Part shown: positions 62,319 through 64,000 of the stretch, piece by piece | How the letters are laid out: each line of letters opens with the position of its first letter | How positions within the stretch are numbered: position 1 is the first letter of the stretch | Source: Calothrix sp. C42_A2020_038 | GTDB taxonomy: Bacteria; Cyanobacteriota; Cyanobacteriia; Cyanobacteriales; Nostocaceae | Direction of reading: 5' to 3' | Assembly (NCBI GenBank): GCA_015272395.1 | Contig: JACYLQ010000047.1 | Coordinates: 62,001-126,000 of the forward strand | DNA: 64,000 bases | Position numbers and translations under genes: made by a program | The notes under the pieces: model-generated | Seen by the model: only the letters and a program-made list of their open reading frames with translations | Databases searched by the model: none | Told to the model about the DNA's origin: nothing

Positions 62319-62333
62319 ACCCATACTGTCTAG

Positions 62334-62444
62334 TATGTACAAGGTGGTTTTTTCAGAGAGTTACTTATAAAAGCAGATGGAACAGAGCTTGTTGAAGGCA
62401 GTTGGATCTGGGATTTATATGTTGACGGGTGCCTAATTTATTAA
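62334..62444 (+). pseudogene. Possible gene relic after queC
   Basis: 36 codons open after a stop and ending in TAA, reading LIKADGTELVEGSWIWDLYV then DGCLIY. The pattern looks like coding sequence, but there is no start and I cannot assign a family. It could also be chance. Confidence 0.25.
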
Positions 62445-62517
62445 TTCTAAGTTAGCGATTCGTGTATTTCCCTATTTTGTAGGTACTGAAATTTGACAAG
62501 TGGTAGTGGTGATAGAT

Positions 62518-63222
62518 ATGACTATAAGTAATATTGTTGGTCTTGGTATTTCGTATGCCTACGCCATAACATTATTGTTGGTTGGCGAAGCGTTGCAAAG
62601 AATTGCTGGTGTTAAACCTGATTTAACAAGGAAGTTTGTACATATCGGTGCTGGAATGTGGGTTTTTGGTATTTTGGCACTGTTTGATATCTGGCAAGTA
62701 GGAATAATCCCTTTCGCTTCATTTATTTTTATCAATTTTCTGCTTTATCGTTATCGAATCATTCGGGCGTTAGATTCTTCTAATTCTTCACCTGGAACTG
62801 TATACTTTGCGATTACAGTAACACTGTTATTTGTAATATTTTGGCGCCCATTATTTATGGATCAAGTGCCAATTGCAGTTGCTGGTGTGATGGCAATGAC
62901 TTGGGGTGATGCGTTAGCAGCTGTAATTGGTAAATACTACGGTAAACATAAATATCAATGTGGGCAGAGTATTAGGTCTTGGGAAGGTTCAACTGTAATG
63001 TTTATAGTTAGTACTGTAGTTATTTTCCTAGTGTTAAAATTTTTACCAGGTTCATCTTTGAGTCCCCATTCATTACCCTGGGAGATGAGGCATCTTGTAC
63101 TTGCTTCGTTACTAAGCGCAGGTGCCGCGACATTTGTTGAAGGAGTATCGCCTTTTGGTACAGATAATTTGACTGTACCGTTGGTAGCAGCAGGGACTAT
63201 AGGGATAATTGGTAACGGATGA
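62518..63222 (+). CDS. Phytol/dolichol kinase-family membrane protein
   Basis: About 234 residues from the ATG at 62518, preferred over a GTG six codons upstream. About six hydrophobic helices. DLTRKFVHIGAGMWVFGILA at residues about 35-55, TWGDALAAVIGKYYGKHKYQ (the D-A-x-A nucleotide-binding segment), SWEGSTVMF and VEGVSPFGTDNLTVPLVAAG are the family motifs of CTP-dependent polyprenol kinases (VTE5, SEC59). In cyanobacteria and plants this family phosphorylates phytol for tocopherol and chlorophyll recycling, so this is the likely role. Confidence 0.85.
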   Translation: MTISNIVGLGISYAYAITLLLVGEALQRIAGVKPDLTRKFVHIGAGMWVFGILALFDIWQVGIIPFASFIFINFLLYRYRIIRALDSSNSSPGTVYFAITVTLLFVIFWRPLFMDQVPIAVAGVMAMTWGDALAAVIGKYYGKHKYQCGQSIRSWEGSTVMFIVSTVVIFLVLKFLPGSSLSPHSLPWEMRHLVLASLLSAGAATFVEGVSPFGTDNLTVPLVAAGTIGIIGNG

Positions 63223-63300
63223 AAACATGCTTAAAAACAAATACTCTGTATATCGTGTCTCTAAAACGTCCAAAACGTAAAATCGTTAAAAATATTTTTT

Positions 63301-63462
63301 AGCGAAGGATTGATTTGGAAAATACCCCTCAAATTTCAGGATATTTGTATAAAGCTGTTGGATATAAAGTTATATGACATCATTGAACAGGTATTTCCAA
63401 CAAAAGGGACGCTACAATGGGGAACATTTGGCGCCAAAGCAGAAATGTGGATAGTCAAATAA
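63301..63462 (+). pseudogene. Possible C-terminal gene relic
   Basis: 53 open codons ending in TAA read KFQDICIKLLDIKLYDIIEQ then VFPTKGTLQWGTFGAKAEMW and IVK. The tail W-G-x-x-G-A-K-A-E-M-W-I-V looks like the end of a SAM-dependent methyltransferase-like protein, but I cannot confirm it. There is no start codon in place and the upstream frame is closed. Bases 63223-63300 show no gene. Confidence 0.35.
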
Positions 63463-63535
63463 AATAGGATATTTCCGGATTACACTGTGAAGTATCTATA
63501 TATATAGTGAAAAATACCTATATTAAAATTATAAA

Positions 63536-64000
63536 ATGCTAGTACGTAGACCTAAAAGAAAATCAGCGATAGTCCTTTATTCACGACCGCAGCAGTATAT
63601 GCAACTGAAAGCGGCAATTATTGCTGTTGCTGTAACTGGGATGACAGCAGTGACATTACCAGCGTTTGCCCTTGTCCAACCAACGTTCGCACGCGAAGCT
63701 ATTATGCTTGTACAGCGTTCTTTGCAAAATGCTAATTCTAACCCAGAAACAAAACTTGATGTCTTGTTACGCGAGTTGGCAAACCTAGAAGTTGAAAAGG
63801 CAATGTTAAATATTAAACAGACTTCTAGCAATCGAGCTATGCAAGAAATTGACTCACAAATTGAAGCATTGCGAAACCGTATAGATGAAGTTCAACCACA
63901 AAGTAGTGCTGTTATAAGCAATGTAGTAACAGAAGCCCTTGTTTCCAAGATTGCTGCACTGGAAATCGAAAATTCCTTGCTCGAAGCATATCATACTCCC
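63536..64000 (+). CDS. Secreted or anchored coiled-coil protein (cut by window edge)
   Basis: 155 codons open to the end of the window. Basic N-terminus (MLVRRPKRKSAIVLYSRPQQ), then a hydrophobic segment LKAAIIAVAVTGMTAVTLPA with possible cleavage after FA, then a helical region with heptads (LRELANLEVEKAMLNIKQTS, then QEIDSQIEALRNRIDEVQ). No family recognised; it may be a periplasmic filament-like or adaptor protein. The C-terminus is outside the window, so full length is unknown. Confidence 0.7.
   Translation, partial: MLVRRPKRKSAIVLYSRPQQYMQLKAAIIAVAVTGMTAVTLPAFALVQPTFAREAIMLVQRSLQNANSNPETKLDVLLRELANLEVEKAMLNIKQTSSNRAMQEIDSQIEALRNRIDEVQPQSSAVISNVVTEALVSKIAALEIENSLLEAYHTP

Noticed and set aside
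63577-63831. 84-codon minus-strand frame at the right end
   Set aside because: It is antiparallel to the open plus-strand coiled-coil gene, which has better codon pattern and an N-terminal membrane segment.

Overview
The window is a chromosomal stretch of an A+T-rich cyanobacterium, most likely filamentous and heterocyst-forming (Nostocales). The evidence is plant-type zeta-carotene desaturase, Ycf54 of the chlorophyll cyclase, a one-helix high-light-inducible protein, the folD-crtE-PAP2 cluster, several small protein families I know only from cyanobacteria, and heptanucleotide tandem repeats between genes. I see no rRNA, tRNA or CRISPR array. The usual cyanobacterial iterated palindrome GCGATCGC occurs once, whereas GGCGCC occurs about once per kilobase.

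Layout. 1-4.5 kb, all on the minus strand: tmk-holB, a flavodoxin-fold oxidoreductase, a small nucleotidyltransferase, and a fused CbiG-CobJ cobalamin enzyme. 4.6-14.8 kb: a CPBP membrane protease, a long gene-free stretch, a cluster of small membrane proteins (two TM2, one DUF2752, one 59-residue protein), a copper P-type ATPase, an FHA protein, a TIGR01777 epimerase and a TPR protein. 14.9-22.5 kb: an A-type Fe-S carrier, two large cyanobacterial proteins of unknown function, a decayed tandem copy of the second one, an RHH regulator, and zds with an SRPBCC partner. 22.5-25.5 kb: cobQ-ferredoxin, an Npun_F0494-type protein and PrxQ. 25.6-27.7 kb: an IS200/IS605 element with divergent tnpA and tnpB; tnpB is split by a frameshift. 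27.7-30.2 kb: a drug-type ABC exporter with a small secreted protein.

30.3-38.6 kb is the most intriguing part. A CHAT-type TPR scaffold without a CHAT domain overlaps a gene for a two-helix membrane protein. These are followed by an 1826-residue Ser/Thr kinase-AAA-GAF-histidine kinase. This looks like a signalling or conflict module whose usual caspase-like effector has been replaced by a membrane protein.

38.7-58.5 kb is mainly housekeeping: ald, hli, pdxJ-ycf54, crtE, folD, a Nudix hydrolase, an AI-2E transporter, a RecF-like ATPase, glyS, murD, ybaK and map. Two gene relics and a solitary AbiEii-like nucleotidyltransferase interrupt it. An RHH gene sits divergently to map across four direct repeats spaced exactly 10 bp, a likely operator. 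58.5-64 kb is looser: secreted small proteins, relics, two tandem hairpins with a compensatory base change, an EamA exporter, a QueC that looks Bacteroidetes-like, a phytol-kinase-type protein, and the start of a coiled-coil protein cut by the window edge.

Pathways touched are cobalamin (cobJ, cobQ), carotenoid/isoprenoid (crtE, zds), chlorophyll (ycf54), folate (folD), PLP (pdxJ), queuosine (queC) and copper export. The many broken genes and dispersed repeats point to an active, decaying accessory fraction inside a conserved backbone.
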